From Prochlorococcus sp. AG-418-F08 (GTDB taxonomy: Bacteria; Cyanobacteriota; Cyanobacteriia; PCC-6307; Cyanobiaceae): a stretch of DNA of 64,000 bases. Numbering within the stretch: position 1 is the first letter of the stretch; each line of letters starts with the position of its first letter. The notes under the pieces are model-generated. The model made no database searches. It saw only the letters and a program-made list of their open reading frames with translations, and was not told the DNA's origin. The position numbers and the translations under genes are program-made. The stretch covers positions 1-64,000 of the forward strand of contig QCLV01000002.1 of NCBI GenBank assembly GCA_003214295.1, given 5' to 3'. Shown in pieces: positions 10,102 to 20,338 of this stretch.

Positions 10102-10713
10102 ATGAGTAATGAATTAACTACAAGCCTTGCTTCTTCAAAAGCAAATACAAGCATCGCAAGATGGTATGCAGTTCAAGTAGCATCAAGCTGTGAAAAAAAA
10201 GTAAAAGCGACTCTTGAGCAGAGATCAGTAACTTTAGGTGTTAATAATAGAATCATTGAAATTGAAATTCCACAAACACCAGGAATTAAATTAAAAAAAG
10301 ATGGAAGCAGACAAACTACTGAAGAAAAAGTTTTCCCAGGTTATGTCCTCGTAAGAATGATTTTGGATGAAGATACAATGATGGCTGTTAAAAGTACTCC
10401 AAACGTAATTAACTTTGTCGGTGCTGAAGACGGTAGAGGCAGCGGCAGATCGCGGGGTCATATAAAACCTCGACCATTATCAAGGCAAGAAGTTAATAGA
10501 ATCTTTAAGCGCGCATCAGAGAAAAAAGCTGTAATCAAGTTAGATATTGAAGAAAAAGATAGAATCATAGTAACTAGTGGTCCATTCAAGGATTTCCAGG
10601 GGGAAGTTATAGAAGTTTCCGGCGAAAGAAATAAATTAAAAGCATTACTTTCAATATTTGGGCGCGAGACTCCTGTAGAATTAGAATTCTCCCAAATCAA
10701 TAAACAAAATTAA
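10102..10713 (+). CDS. nusG: Transcription termination/antitermination protein NusG
   Basis: WYAVQVASSCEKKVKATLEQR, FPGYVLVRM and GPFKDFQGEV (KOW). Confidence 0.96.
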   Translation: MSNELTTSLASSKANTSIARWYAVQVASSCEKKVKATLEQRSVTLGVNNRIIEIEIPQTPGIKLKKDGSRQTTEEKVFPGYVLVRMILDEDTMMAVKSTPNVINFVGAEDGRGSGRSRGHIKPRPLSRQEVNRIFKRASEKKAVIKLDIEEKDRIIVTSGPFKDFQGEVIEVSGERNKLKALLSIFGRETPVELEFSQINKQN

Positions 10714-10780
10714 TTTCTAATTGTTCTTGTTTATCGAGTAAAATTATGATTTTCTACTTCAGCTTAAATTCTCTAATCTA

Positions 10781-11206
10781 ATGGCAAAAAAAATCGTTGC
10801 AGTTATCAAGCTTGCTCTACAAGCAGGCAAAGCAAATCCTGCTCCTCCTGTAGGGCCAGCTTTAGGTCAACATGGTGTCAATATCATGGCATTTTGCAAA
10901 GAATACAACGCAAGGACACAAGATAAAGCAGGTTTTGTAATTCCAGTCGAGATTTCTGTTTTTGAAGATAGAAGCTTTACTTTTATCACAAAAACACCTC
11001 CTGCTTCTGTCTTAATAACAAAAGCAGCTGGTATAGAGAAAGGATCAGGTGAATCCGCAAAAGGCTCTGTTGGGAATATAAGTAAAGCTCAATTAGAAGA
11101 AATAGCCAAAACTAAGCTTCCTGATCTAAACTGTTCTAGTGTTGAATCAGCAATGAAAGTAATTGAGGGTACTGCTCGTAATATGGGCGTCTCTATCACT
11201 GATTGA
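10781..11206 (+). CDS. rplK: 50S ribosomal protein L11
   Basis: [35 protein letters not shown]. Confidence 0.98.
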   Translation: MAKKIVAVIKLALQAGKANPAPPVGPALGQHGVNIMAFCKEYNARTQDKAGFVIPVEISVFEDRSFTFITKTPPASVLITKAAGIEKGSGESAKGSVGNISKAQLEEIAKTKLPDLNCSSVESAMKVIEGTARNMGVSITD

Positions 11207-11272
11207 GTTCAATACACAATTTCTCACTATTTAGGGGAGGTTAGTTAATAACCGTTTGCACCCAATATTACT

Positions 11273-11980
11273 ATGAAAAAACTATCCAAAAGAATGGCGG
11301 CTCTATCAACAAAGATAGAAGATCGCATTTACGCACCACTTGAAGCTCTTAGTATTATCAAAGAAAATGCTAATGCAAAATTTGATGAAACTATTGAAGC
11401 ACATATACGTTTAGGTATTGATCCAAAATATACTGATCAACAATTAAGGACCACTGTTGCATTACCACATGGTACTGGCCAAAGCATCAAAATTGCAGTA
11501 ATTGCAAGCGGTGAGAATGTATCGAAAGCTAAGGCTGCTGGTGCAGATTTATTTGGCGAAGAAGATCTTGTGGAAAGCATCAACAAAGGAAATATGGAGT
11601 TTGATCTACTTATTGCAACTCCAGATATGATGCCAAAGGTTGCAAAATTAGGAAGAGTTTTAGGACCTAGAGGTTTAATGCCGAATCCTAAAGCTGGAAC
11701 AGTGACTAATGACATTGCTAATGCAATAAAAGAATTCAAAGCTGGTAAGCTCGAATTTAGAGCAGATAAGGCTGGAATCGTTCATGTCCGCTTTGGAAAA
11801 GCAAGTTTCACAAAAGAGGCTTTATTTGACAACTTAAAAACCTTACAAGAATCAATTGATAAAAATAAACCAAGTGGAGCTAAGGGAAAGTATTGGAAAA
11901 CTTTTTATGTAACTTCAACAATGGGACCTTCAGTCCAAGTAGACATAAATGCCATACAAGATTACCAACCTGAAGGTTAA
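11273..11980 (+). CDS. rplA: 50S ribosomal protein L1
   Basis: [21 protein letters not shown] motif; operon context. Confidence 0.98.
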   Translation: MKKLSKRMAALSTKIEDRIYAPLEALSIIKENANAKFDETIEAHIRLGIDPKYTDQQLRTTVALPHGTGQSIKIAVIASGENVSKAKAAGADLFGEEDLVESINKGNMEFDLLIATPDMMPKVAKLGRVLGPRGLMPNPKAGTVTNDIANAIKEFKAGKLEFRADKAGIVHVRFGKASFTKEALFDNLKTLQESIDKNKPSGAKGKYWKTFYVTSTMGPSVQVDINAIQDYQPEG

Positions 11981-12013
11981 CGCTTTGTAGTATAATTATA
12001 AGTGCAATAATAC

Positions 12014-12159
12014 GGCCAAAGAAAGTAGGTTGATTTAGTTATTCTAAATTTTTAATTCCTACCGAGGACTCGTCTTAAATTATTTCTTTTTGGATCTAAT
12101 AAAAGCGGCCTCTTTAAAAGGACTTTGCCGCATTTCCTGCTCTCCCTAAATTACGATCC
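12014..12159 (+). promoter_or_regulatory. Ribosomal protein L10 leader-like structured RNA element upstream of rplJ
   Basis: 190-nt non-coding gap with nested complementarity: CCAAAGAAA/TTTCTTTTTGG, GTAGG/CCTAC, GGATC/GATCC, GCGGC/GCCGC; located directly 5' of rplJ. Confidence 0.65.
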
Positions 12160-12170
12160 AAAAAACATCA

Positions 12171-12698
12171 ATGGGCCGAACACTAGAGAATAAGCAACAA
12201 ATCGTTACTGAGATTAAATCTCTATTAAACGACTCGGAAATGGCTGTAGTTCTTGACTATAAAGGTTTAACTATCAAAGAGATGTCAGATTTGCGATCTA
12301 GATTGCAAACCACCAGCGGCATTTGCAAAGTTACTAAAAATTCATTAATGCGTAAAGCTATTGATGGAGATAGTAATTGGAACGATCTTGAATCTTTACT
12401 GACCGGAACAAATGCTTTTGTCTTAATCAAAGAAGATGTTGGTGGTGCTGTAAAAGCTATCCAATCTTTTCAAAAAGACACCAAAAAATCCGAAACCAAA
12501 GGAGCTTTATTTGAAGGCAGACTTCTAAGCGATTCTGAAATAAAAGAAATTGCAAGTCTTCCATCTAAAGAAGTATTGATGGCAAAAATTGCTGGCGCAC
12601 TTAATGGCGTTGCAACAAAAATTGCGATCTCTATTAATGAAGTACCTTCTGGACTTGCTAGATCACTTAAACAACATTCTGAAAAATCAGAATCCTAA
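12171..12698 (+). CDS. rplJ: 50S ribosomal protein L10
   Basis: [29 protein letters not shown]; operon context. Confidence 0.97.
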   Translation: MGRTLENKQQIVTEIKSLLNDSEMAVVLDYKGLTIKEMSDLRSRLQTTSGICKVTKNSLMRKAIDGDSNWNDLESLLTGTNAFVLIKEDVGGAVKAIQSFQKDTKKSETKGALFEGRLLSDSEIKEIASLPSKEVLMAKIAGALNGVATKIAISINEVPSGLARSLKQHSEKSES

Positions 12699-12726
12699 AT
12701 TCAAAACCTAATTAACTTTTAAGAAA

Positions 12727-13122
12727 ATGTCCGCAAAAACTGAAGAAATTCTTGAATCATTAAAATCCCTATCACTTTTAGAAGCATCTGAGCTTGTAAA
12801 GCAAATTGAAGAGGCTTTTGGTGTATCTGCTGCAGCTTCTGCAGGTGTAGTAATGGCAGCTCCAGGAGCAGCTGGCGGTGACGCAGATGGTGGTGCTGCT
12901 GAAGAAAAAACTGAATTTGATGTAGTTCTCGAAAGCTTTGATGCAGCTGCAAAAATCAAAGTACTTAAGGTTGTAAGAAATGCAACTGGTCTAGGTCTTG
13001 GCGATGCAAAAGCACTTGTTGAATCTGCACCAAAAACAGTAAAAGAAGGAATTGCCAAAGCAGATGCTGAATCTTTAAAGAAAGAGATTGAAGAAGCTGG
13101 CGGTAAAGTTACACTTAAGTAA
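12727..13122 (+). CDS. rplL: 50S ribosomal protein L7/L12
   Basis: [41 protein letters not shown]. Confidence 0.98.
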
Positions 13123-13135
13123 GAGAATTTTTTTC

Positions 13136-13161
13136 AAGCCGATAGACTTTTATATCGGCTT
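13136..13161 (+). terminator. Hairpin AAGCCGATA-gactttta-TATCGGCTT after rplL (terminator or attenuator-like; no downstream U-tract)
   Basis: Perfect 9-bp arms, flanked by T-run upstream and A-run downstream. Confidence 0.5.
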
Positions 13162-13169
13162 CAAAAATC

Positions 13170-13898
13170 ATGAATATTAATAGTATTGCAATTGAAGCTG
13201 CAACAGATGGAGCCTGCAGTGGTAATCCAGGTCCAGGTGGTTGGGGCGGTTTAATAATTTTTGACGACAAAAGTGAATTAGAAATAGGTGGTTCCGAGCA
13301 AAATACAACTAATAATAGAATGGAACTCACTGCGGCTATAAAAACACTTGAAAAATTAAAAACCTATAAATTAAAAGAAAACTTTAAATTAAGAACTGAT
13401 AGTAAATATGTCATAGAAGGGTATACAAAATGGATTATTAATTGGAAGAGAAATGGATGGAAAACAAGCTCAGGAAAATCAGTTCAAAATCTTGATTTAT
13501 GGCAAAAAATTGATCAATTAAGAATTAATGGTCTTGTAATGGAATATGTTAAAGGCCATAGCGGCGACAAACAAAATGACAGGGTAGATAAAATCGCGAC
13601 CAATTATAGCAAAGGTATATCTCTAAAAAGTAACTCAAAAAAGTCTGAATCTTCAGATGAATTTTTTGAAAAAAGTGCTTCTCTAGAAATTCAGGAATTA
13701 TTTTCAAGAAATGAATTAATTCAAAAATTTGCAGAAAAAAAATACTTATTAAGTTCGGCAGAACTAACTAACTTATTAGGGGAAGAAAATCATTTAAAGA
13801 TAAAACAATATTTACCTTTTGAATGGCGTAATTGGATATTAATTACTAAAGGTGAAAAATATTGGATAATAGAAAAAAAGAATCCTGATTTTTTATGA
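13170..13898 (+). CDS. rnhA: Ribonuclease HI with C-terminal extension
   Basis: TDGACSGNPGPGGWGGLI, NNRMELTAAI, VKGHSGDKQNDRVD. Confidence 0.94.
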   Translation: MNINSIAIEAATDGACSGNPGPGGWGGLIIFDDKSELEIGGSEQNTTNNRMELTAAIKTLEKLKTYKLKENFKLRTDSKYVIEGYTKWIINWKRNGWKTSSGKSVQNLDLWQKIDQLRINGLVMEYVKGHSGDKQNDRVDKIATNYSKGISLKSNSKKSESSDEFFEKSASLEIQELFSRNELIQKFAEKKYLLSSAELTNLLGEENHLKIKQYLPFEWRNWILITKGEKYWIIEKKNPDFL

Positions 13899-15064
13899 AT
13901 GAACAAAAGGGGTTATTTAACAATCTTTATAAAAACTTGGTTACTCCAATACTAAAAAACGACTCTGGAATAGATGCAGAATATTTAACTAATTTATCTC
14001 TTAATCTTTTAGCATTCAGTTCAAGAAAATATAATTGGCCATTAGTTTCAAAAATCCTAAAAAATCTCAATGAAGAATTTTCTATAACTGACCAAAGGTT
14101 AACTCAGAACATATGTGGAATAAATTTTTGTAATCCAATTGGTTTAGCTGCAGGTTTTGACAAAAACGGAAATGCTGCAAACATATGGAAAAATTTTGGT
14201 TTTGGATTTGCTGAACTTGGAACAGTAACTAAGTTTGCTCAAGAAGGTAATCCTAAACCAAGGTTGTTTAGATTAGCAGAAGAAGAGGGAGCATTAAATA
14301 GAATGGGTTTTAATAATAATGGTGCTGAAAATCTAGTTAAAAACTTTCTTGAACAAGGTATTGAGTTTAAAAAAAACAGGGAGAATATTTGTTTAGGGAT
14401 AAATTTCGGGAAGTCAAAAATTACAGGTTTATCTCAAGCAAAAGATGATTATTTAACTTCTCTAAAATTATTAATTCCATATTGTGATTACGCAGCTATA
14501 AACGTTAGTTCTCCAAATACTGAAGGACTAAGAAAGTTACAAGATCCAATTCTTCTAAAAGAACTTCTTAGAGAAATTAAAAACTTACCTAATTGTCCAC
14601 CATTATTTGTAAAAATTGCACCAGATTTAGGCCTCAAAGATATTGAAGATATTTGCCAATTAATAATCGAGGAAAACATCGATGGAATAATTGCTACAAA
14701 CACCAGCATTGATAGATTAGGTCTTGAAAATAGAAAGATCGGGCAAACCGGATTATTACTCTCTCAAGAGAATGGAGGATTAAGTGGAAGGCCTCTACAA
14801 AAAAAAGCAAATCAAATAATAAAACACATACATAATATTGATAAAAAGATTATTTTAATTGGCGTTGGTGGAATAGATAGTCCTGAGTCAGCTTGGGAAA
14901 GAATTTGTTCTGGAGCATCATTAATTCAACTTTATACAGGATGGATATATAAGGGTCCACAATTAGTGCCAAATATACTTGAGGGAATTATTAAGCAACT
15001 CAATAACCACCAATTATCTAATATCAAAGATGCAATTGGATCAGATTTAAAATGGGTTGAATAA
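13895..15064 (+). CDS. pyrD: Dihydroorotate dehydrogenase (class 2)
   Basis: NPIGLAAGFDKNGNA, NVSSPNTEGLR, GGLSGRPLQ, IGVGGI. Confidence 0.95.
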   Translation: MNEQKGLFNNLYKNLVTPILKNDSGIDAEYLTNLSLNLLAFSSRKYNWPLVSKILKNLNEEFSITDQRLTQNICGINFCNPIGLAAGFDKNGNAANIWKNFGFGFAELGTVTKFAQEGNPKPRLFRLAEEEGALNRMGFNNNGAENLVKNFLEQGIEFKKNRENICLGINFGKSKITGLSQAKDDYLTSLKLLIPYCDYAAINVSSPNTEGLRKLQDPILLKELLREIKNLPNCPPLFVKIAPDLGLKDIEDICQLIIEENIDGIIATNTSIDRLGLENRKIGQTGLLLSQENGGLSGRPLQKKANQIIKHIHNIDKKIILIGVGGIDSPESAWERICSGASLIQLYTGWIYKGPQLVPNILEGIIKQLNNHQLSNIKDAIGSDLKWVE

Positions 15065-15080
15065 AATAAGAGAATGAATA

Positions 15081-16205
15081 ATGAACAAATCTGAACCTCA
15101 TGATTACTCAACGTTAGCCATGCAAGGATCAAACTTAAAGCACGGTGGAAATGTATACGCAACTGCGAAAAAATTAAATTTATTACCCTCCGAAATCATT
15201 GATGCAAGTGCATCATTAATACCCTTTGATCCCCCTCAAATACTAATAGATTCAATAAATACGGAAATTAAAAATCTTGGCTTTAGATATTACCCAGAAA
15301 GAAACTTGAGTGATCTGAAAGAAATAATCGGCAAATTTCATGGGATAAATCCAGACAATATTTTGCCTGGGAATGGAGCTTCTGAACTAATAACCTGGGC
15401 AGGTTATGAAGCATCCAAATTTGGAATAAGTTGTATTCCTTCTCCATCATTTGCTGACTATGAAAGATCTTTAAATTGTTGGAATAGCAATTCTATACAT
15501 TTCGAATTACCAAAAAACTGGAATGATATTTTTCCTCAATCATTTCCGCTTCATCCAAAAGGTGATGTTATTTGGATAACAAATCCACATAACCCTACCG
15601 GCCAATTATGGGAAAAGAATTCATTGGAGGAAGTTGTGAAAAAATATAAATTAGTTATCTGTGATGAAGCTTTCTTGTCGATAACACCTAATGGAGAGAA
15701 AGAATCTTTAATACCATTAACCCAAAGATTTGATAATTTATTAGTCTTGAGAAGCTTGACCAAAATCTTCAATATTCCTGGTCTTAGATTAGGTTACGTT
15801 ATTGGCTCATCTAAGAAACTTAAACAATGGGAAATAAATAGAGATCCTTGGCCTTTAAATTCATTTGCTATAAAAGCCGGTATTGATCTACTAAGTAATA
15901 ATGAATTCTATGAACAGTGGACAAAACAGATTCACAACTGGATAAATATTGAAAAAAAGATAGTATTTGAAAAATTATCAAAAATAAAGAACCTTAAAGT
16001 TCATAACTCTGCAACCAACTTTTTTTTAATAGAAAGTAAAACCTCCTTGTCGCCAAATATAAAATACTTAGAAGACCAAGGAATATTGCTTAGAGAATGT
16101 GCTTCATTTAGATTTCTTGACGAAAAGTGGGCAAGAATAAGTTTGCAGAATAGGAAAAATAACACTCTTTTATGTGAAGAAATTCAGAATTCCTTTAAAA
16201 AATAA
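15081..16205 (+). CDS. PLP-dependent aminotransferase, CobC/CobD (threonine-phosphate decarboxylase)-like
   Basis: HGGNVYATAKKLN start, NPHNPTGQLW, CDEAFLS, RSLTKIFNIPGLRLGY. Confidence 0.82.
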   Translation: MNKSEPHDYSTLAMQGSNLKHGGNVYATAKKLNLLPSEIIDASASLIPFDPPQILIDSINTEIKNLGFRYYPERNLSDLKEIIGKFHGINPDNILPGNGASELITWAGYEASKFGISCIPSPSFADYERSLNCWNSNSIHFELPKNWNDIFPQSFPLHPKGDVIWITNPHNPTGQLWEKNSLEEVVKKYKLVICDEAFLSITPNGEKESLIPLTQRFDNLLVLRSLTKIFNIPGLRLGYVIGSSKKLKQWEINRDPWPLNSFAIKAGIDLLSNNEFYEQWTKQIHNWINIEKKIVFEKLSKIKNLKVHNSATNFFLIESKTSLSPNIKYLEDQGILLRECASFRFLDEKWARISLQNRKNNTLLCEEIQNSFKK

Positions 16206-17275
16206 TTAATCAATTTTTTAATTTCATTTTTAGATTTAATTTTATTATTTTTTTCCATATTCTTCTTCATGAGATCTAATATTTCATAATGATTTTTTCC
16301 CTTTTTTGATTTTATTTTAAAAATTCTTTCTAGAGTTTCTTCAAAAACTTTTTTAGAAATTTTATTCTGATCGATTAAAACTGAGCCTCCACATTCAGCA
16401 AGAATCATTGCATTTTTCTCCTGATGATTATTTTTAGAATCTGGATATGGAATTAAAATTGAAGGTTTTTCGGTCTCTATTAGTTCATTTATTGTTCCTG
16501 CACCAGATCGCGATATTACAAGATCACAATTTTGAATTAATGCTGCGATTTCATTGGTAAATTTCTTTTGAACATATTTTTTGCTCTTTTTTTCTTGAAA
16601 GAATTGTTGATTATATTCTCCAGTAATATGAACTATCCGAAACTTTTTTTTCATTAAAAATTCTTTAGATTCGTAAAGAATTTGATTTATAGCTTTTGCT
16701 CCTTGACTACCTCCCATAATAACCAAAAGAGGTCCTTTTCCTTTTGGAACCCATTCTGGCAAGAGATTAGATTTATAGAATTCCTCTCTTAAAGGCGTAC
16801 CAGTGAAAATGATTTTACAATTATTTAGATAAAATTTTGTTTTCTTAAATCCTAAAAGAACATAGTTACATAAAAAACCAAAATATTTCGTAACCATTCC
16901 TGGAATTAAATTTGATTCGTGAATAATGACAGGTATCATGAGAAGTTTTGAAGCAATAATAGTAGGTGCTGAAATATAACCTCCAGTAGTAAAAACCAAA
17001 TTTATTTTTTTTTCTTTTAGGATCCTAATTATTTTAAAAGTTGACATCAAAATTCCTATATATTGATAAAACAAAAAAATATTTTTTCTTGGTGTCTTTA
17101 TATTTAAAGTCGTCAAATTATATTTTTGGGGAACAAAATTTGCGTCAAGTCTTTGATGAACCCCTAACCAATGAATATTCCATTTATCTTCTACCTCTTT
17201 AGAAACTGCTAAAGCTGGGAAAATATGCCCTCCTGTTCCACTAGCTGCAACTAATAAATTATTTTTTTTAGACAT
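16184..17275 (-). CDS. murG: UDP-GlcNAc:lipid II GlcNAc transferase MurG
   Basis: AASGTGGHIFPALAV, GGSQGAKAIN, SRSGAGTINEL. Confidence 0.95.
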   Translation of the reverse strand: MSKKNNLLVAASGTGGHIFPALAVSKEVEDKWNIHWLGVHQRLDANFVPQKYNLTTLNIKTPRKNIFLFYQYIGILMSTFKIIRILKEKKINLVFTTGGYISAPTIIASKLLMIPVIIHESNLIPGMVTKYFGFLCNYVLLGFKKTKFYLNNCKIIFTGTPLREEFYKSNLLPEWVPKGKGPLLVIMGGSQGAKAINQILYESKEFLMKKKFRIVHITGEYNQQFFQEKKSKKYVQKKFTNEIAALIQNCDLVISRSGAGTINELIETEKPSILIPYPDSKNNHQEKNAMILAECGGSVLIDQNKISKKVFEETLERIFKIKSKKGKNHYEILDLMKKNMEKNNKIKSKNEIKKLINYFLKEF

Positions 17276-17316
17276 AAAAACTTAAATTAGTAGAATGAAA
17301 GTAACAAATTATAAAT

Positions 17317-18042
17317 ATGTTTAATTTAAACTTTTTCAAAAATATAGGAGTTCCTCTCTACTTATTTGTTTATCTTATTTTTCCCTATTCAGCAATAACG
17401 GAAACCTTAAAGGTTGATTTTATAAGAAATCTAGAAAATTCATTAAACAAGCGAGATTTAGAGTTTATCAGAAAAAATTTTAGAAATGATGACAACCAAA
17501 ATGTACCAAAACAGTTTTCAAAAATTGTTAATGATTTCCCTGATAGCAAATGGAAGATCAAAAAATTAAAATCAAATATTCCAGATAAAGAAATTTTAAG
17601 AATAAAAGTTTCAGGAAAAAAAATAGTTCATGGAGAAATGCACATACTTGAATCCGATTTCGATTATATTTTTTCACTTTTAAATGGAAAAATTGATAAA
17701 GGTACAATTAAAAATTTATTCACCACAGTAAGGAATGATAATAAAAAGATAGATATTAGTTTTAAAATCCCTGATAAAGTCCTTACTGGTTCAAAATATG
17801 ATATCGATATTATTTTAAATAAGCCACTTGAAGAGGTTATTATCGCTGGAGCAATAAAATCTCATCAAGTAAACTCATTATTTGAACAAGAAATATTATT
17901 GGAGCCATTAGCATCTGGGGGGATTTTCAAAATGACAAGAGCACCTTCAAAACCAGGGATACAAATTTGGTCTGGTATCATAGCTCACCCAAATGGAATG
18001 ATTACTTTTACTAAAAGTATTGATATTGTTGATAAGATTTAG
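17317..18042 (+). CDS. Hypothetical secreted or membrane-anchored protein
   Basis: 241 aa ORF with N-terminal hydrophobic segment; no family recognised. Confidence 0.7.
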   Translation: MFNLNFFKNIGVPLYLFVYLIFPYSAITETLKVDFIRNLENSLNKRDLEFIRKNFRNDDNQNVPKQFSKIVNDFPDSKWKIKKLKSNIPDKEILRIKVSGKKIVHGEMHILESDFDYIFSLLNGKIDKGTIKNLFTTVRNDNKKIDISFKIPDKVLTGSKYDIDIILNKPLEEVIIAGAIKSHQVNSLFEQEILLEPLASGGIFKMTRAPSKPGIQIWSGIIAHPNGMITFTKSIDIVDKI

Positions 18043-18043
18043 C

Positions 18044-19252
18044 CTAAGCTTCGTTTAAGGCGGCTACACCAGGCAAAATCTTACCTTCTAAGAGTTCCAA
18101 ACTAGCCCCTCCTCCAGTGGATATGTGAGACATTTTCTCAGCTAATCCTGCTTTCTCAACTGCGGCTACTGAATCTCCACCACCAATTATTGTACAAACT
18201 TCAGAAAAAGCACTTAAGTCCGCAAGAGTCGTAGCTATTGCATTTGTACCCTCTGCAAATTTATCAAATTCAAAAACTCCCATAGGGCCATTCCAAATAA
18301 TTGTCTTACATTCTGCAAGAGCATTCTGAAAAACTTTAATGGAATCTGGACCAATATCGAGGCCCATCCAATTCCCACTAATTGAATCAATTTGAGATAT
18401 TTTACTTTCGGCTTCAGGAGAAAATTCATTAGCTAAAACAACATCAGTAGGTAAAAGTAATTCAACTCCTTTTGCTTTCGCTTTTGCTTCTAAATCTTTT
18501 GCAAGCTCAAGTTTATCTTCTTCAACAAGGCTCTTTCCAACATCTAGACCTCTAGCTTTATAAAAAGTAAAAATCATACCTCCACCAATCATGATTTTGT
18601 CGCACTTATCAAGTAAAGAATCAAGCACTCCTATTTTGCTACTAACCTTTGATCCTCCAACTATTGCTGCCAATGGACGCTTAGGAGAATCTATTGCTCC
18701 TTGTAAATATTTCAATTCTTTTTCTAAAAGGAATCCAGCTACTGAGGGACTTAAATAATTAGTTACTCCCTGAGTTGAAGCATGAGCTCTATGAGCAGCA
18801 CCAAAAGCATCATTTACATACATATCTGCATGTGATGCTAAATTTTTAGCAAAATCCAAGTCGTTCTTTTCCTCTTCTCCAAAGAAACGAACATTTTCAA
18901 GTAAAAGAACAGCTCCATTACTTAAGCTATTTGATTGTGCAACCGATTCATCACCTATACAACTGTTAGTAAGAGCAACATCTTTTCCCAACAATTCACT
19001 TAATCTTGCCGCTACTGGAGTTAATCTCATTTTTTCATTTACTTGGCCCTTTGGTCTTCCAAAATGGGCAGCTAAGATAACTTTTGCAGAATGATTAATA
19101 AGATATTCAATAGTTGGGATAGCTGCTCTAATACGCGTATCGTCAGTTATTTGACCATCATCATTTAATGGAACATTAAAATCTACTCTGACAAGAACTT
19201 TTTTTCCTTCTAAATGAGTCTTATCAAGACTGGAAAGAGATAATTTTGACAT
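18044..19252 (-). CDS. pgk: Phosphoglycerate kinase
   Basis: [49 protein letters not shown]. Confidence 0.98.
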   Translation of the reverse strand: MSKLSLSSLDKTHLEGKKVLVRVDFNVPLNDDGQITDDTRIRAAIPTIEYLINHSAKVILAAHFGRPKGQVNEKMRLTPVAARLSELLGKDVALTNSCIGDESVAQSNSLSNGAVLLLENVRFFGEEEKNDLDFAKNLASHADMYVNDAFGAAHRAHASTQGVTNYLSPSVAGFLLEKELKYLQGAIDSPKRPLAAIVGGSKVSSKIGVLDSLLDKCDKIMIGGGMIFTFYKARGLDVGKSLVEEDKLELAKDLEAKAKAKGVELLLPTDVVLANEFSPEAESKISQIDSISGNWMGLDIGPDSIKVFQNALAECKTIIWNGPMGVFEFDKFAEGTNAIATTLADLSAFSEVCTIIGGGDSVAAVEKAGLAEKMSHISTGGGASLELLEGKILPGVAALNEA

Positions 19253-19465
19253 TAAACAGGTAATATTTTTAATTTCAAGACCCTAACGTTAATTTGAACA
19301 TATTGGGTTAAAAAGTAGTAACTGTTACCTATGCCTTAATAAATTTTAAGAATTAACAATTATAAAAATTTTTTAGTTATTAAATTTATACTAAAATTTA
19401 GAAGTTAATACTTTTGAAACTTATAAGAATTAAAAGGCATACAAAATTTTATTTGATTTATTTAA

Positions 19466-20338
19466 GTGGACATACCCAAAATTCAATGGTATCCAGGCCA
19501 TATCGCGAAAGCTGAAAAAAAATTATCTGAAGTCATCAAGAAAGTAGATTTAGTTATAGAAGTTAGAGATGCACGAATCCCAATATCAACAGGGCACCCT
19601 CATTTAAATAAATGGATAAATAATAAAAAACATATTCTTGTTATTAATAGATCAGACATGATCTCTCCTGATACAATAACTAGTTGGAATAAATGGTTTA
19701 ATGAAAAAGATCAATATCCGCATTGGTGTGATGCTAAAAGAGGTATAGGTATTAACGAAATTTGTAAATCTGCAAAAGAATCTAGATCATCAATTGATGC
19801 TAGAAGGATTTCTAGAGGTATGAGAATAAGGCCAATAAGAGCCCTCACACTTGGTTTTCCAAACGTAGGTAAATCAGCGTTAATTAATAGAATTGCAAAA
19901 AAAAGAGTTGTCGATAGTGCTAGGAAAGCTGGAGTTACACGGAATTTAAGATGGATAAAATTAGATAGTGGTATTGATCTACTAGATGCGCCTGGTGTTA
20001 TACCTCCTAATTTAGAAAATCAAAAAGCAGCGCTGAATCTTGCACTATGTGACGATATTGGAGAGGCTGCTTATGAAATAGAAAGTGTCGCAGTTGGATT
20101 TATCAAAATTATGTCCACTCTAAACAAAGATAAAAATGCGAATATCTCAATAAAAAAAATATCTAATAGATATGGAGTTGATATTTCAAAAGGCTTTGAG
20201 AGTCCTACTGATTGGATCGATGAAGCCGCTTCAAAACATACCTCAGGCGATAGAAGAAGAATGTCTCATAAATTATTGGAAGATTATAGAAATCAAATGC
20301 TTGGTAAGATTGCTTTAGAAGTCCCACCATGGAATTAG
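19466..20338 (+). CDS. rbgA: Ribosome biogenesis GTPase RbgA/YlqF
   Basis: IQWYPGHIAKAEKKL, circularly permuted GTPase motifs NRSD and GFPNVGKSALIN; GTG start. Confidence 0.92.
   Translation: MDIPKIQWYPGHIAKAEKKLSEVIKKVDLVIEVRDARIPISTGHPHLNKWINNKKHILVINRSDMISPDTITSWNKWFNEKDQYPHWCDAKRGIGINEICKSAKESRSSIDARRISRGMRIRPIRALTLGFPNVGKSALINRIAKKRVVDSARKAGVTRNLRWIKLDSGIDLLDAPGVIPPNLENQKAALNLALCDDIGEAAYEIESVAVGFIKIMSTLNKDKNANISIKKISNRYGVDISKGFESPTDWIDEAASKHTSGDRRRMSHKLLEDYRNQMLGKIALEVPPWN

Noticed and set aside
11437-11739. Minus-strand 100-aa ORF
   Set aside because: Antisense to rplA, whose protein sequence is highly conserved
12708-13058. Minus-strand 116-aa and 77-aa ORFs
   Set aside because: Shadow ORFs opposite rplL; Ala/Ser- and Gln/Leu-rich compositions reflect the complementary rplL codons
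19315-19328. GTAGTAACTGTTAC, matching the NtcA consensus GTA-N8-TAC in the pgk/rbgA gap
   Set aside because: Six fixed bases are expected by chance several times in an AT-rich 64-kb window, no well-spaced -10 box was seen, and neighbours are not nitrogen genes
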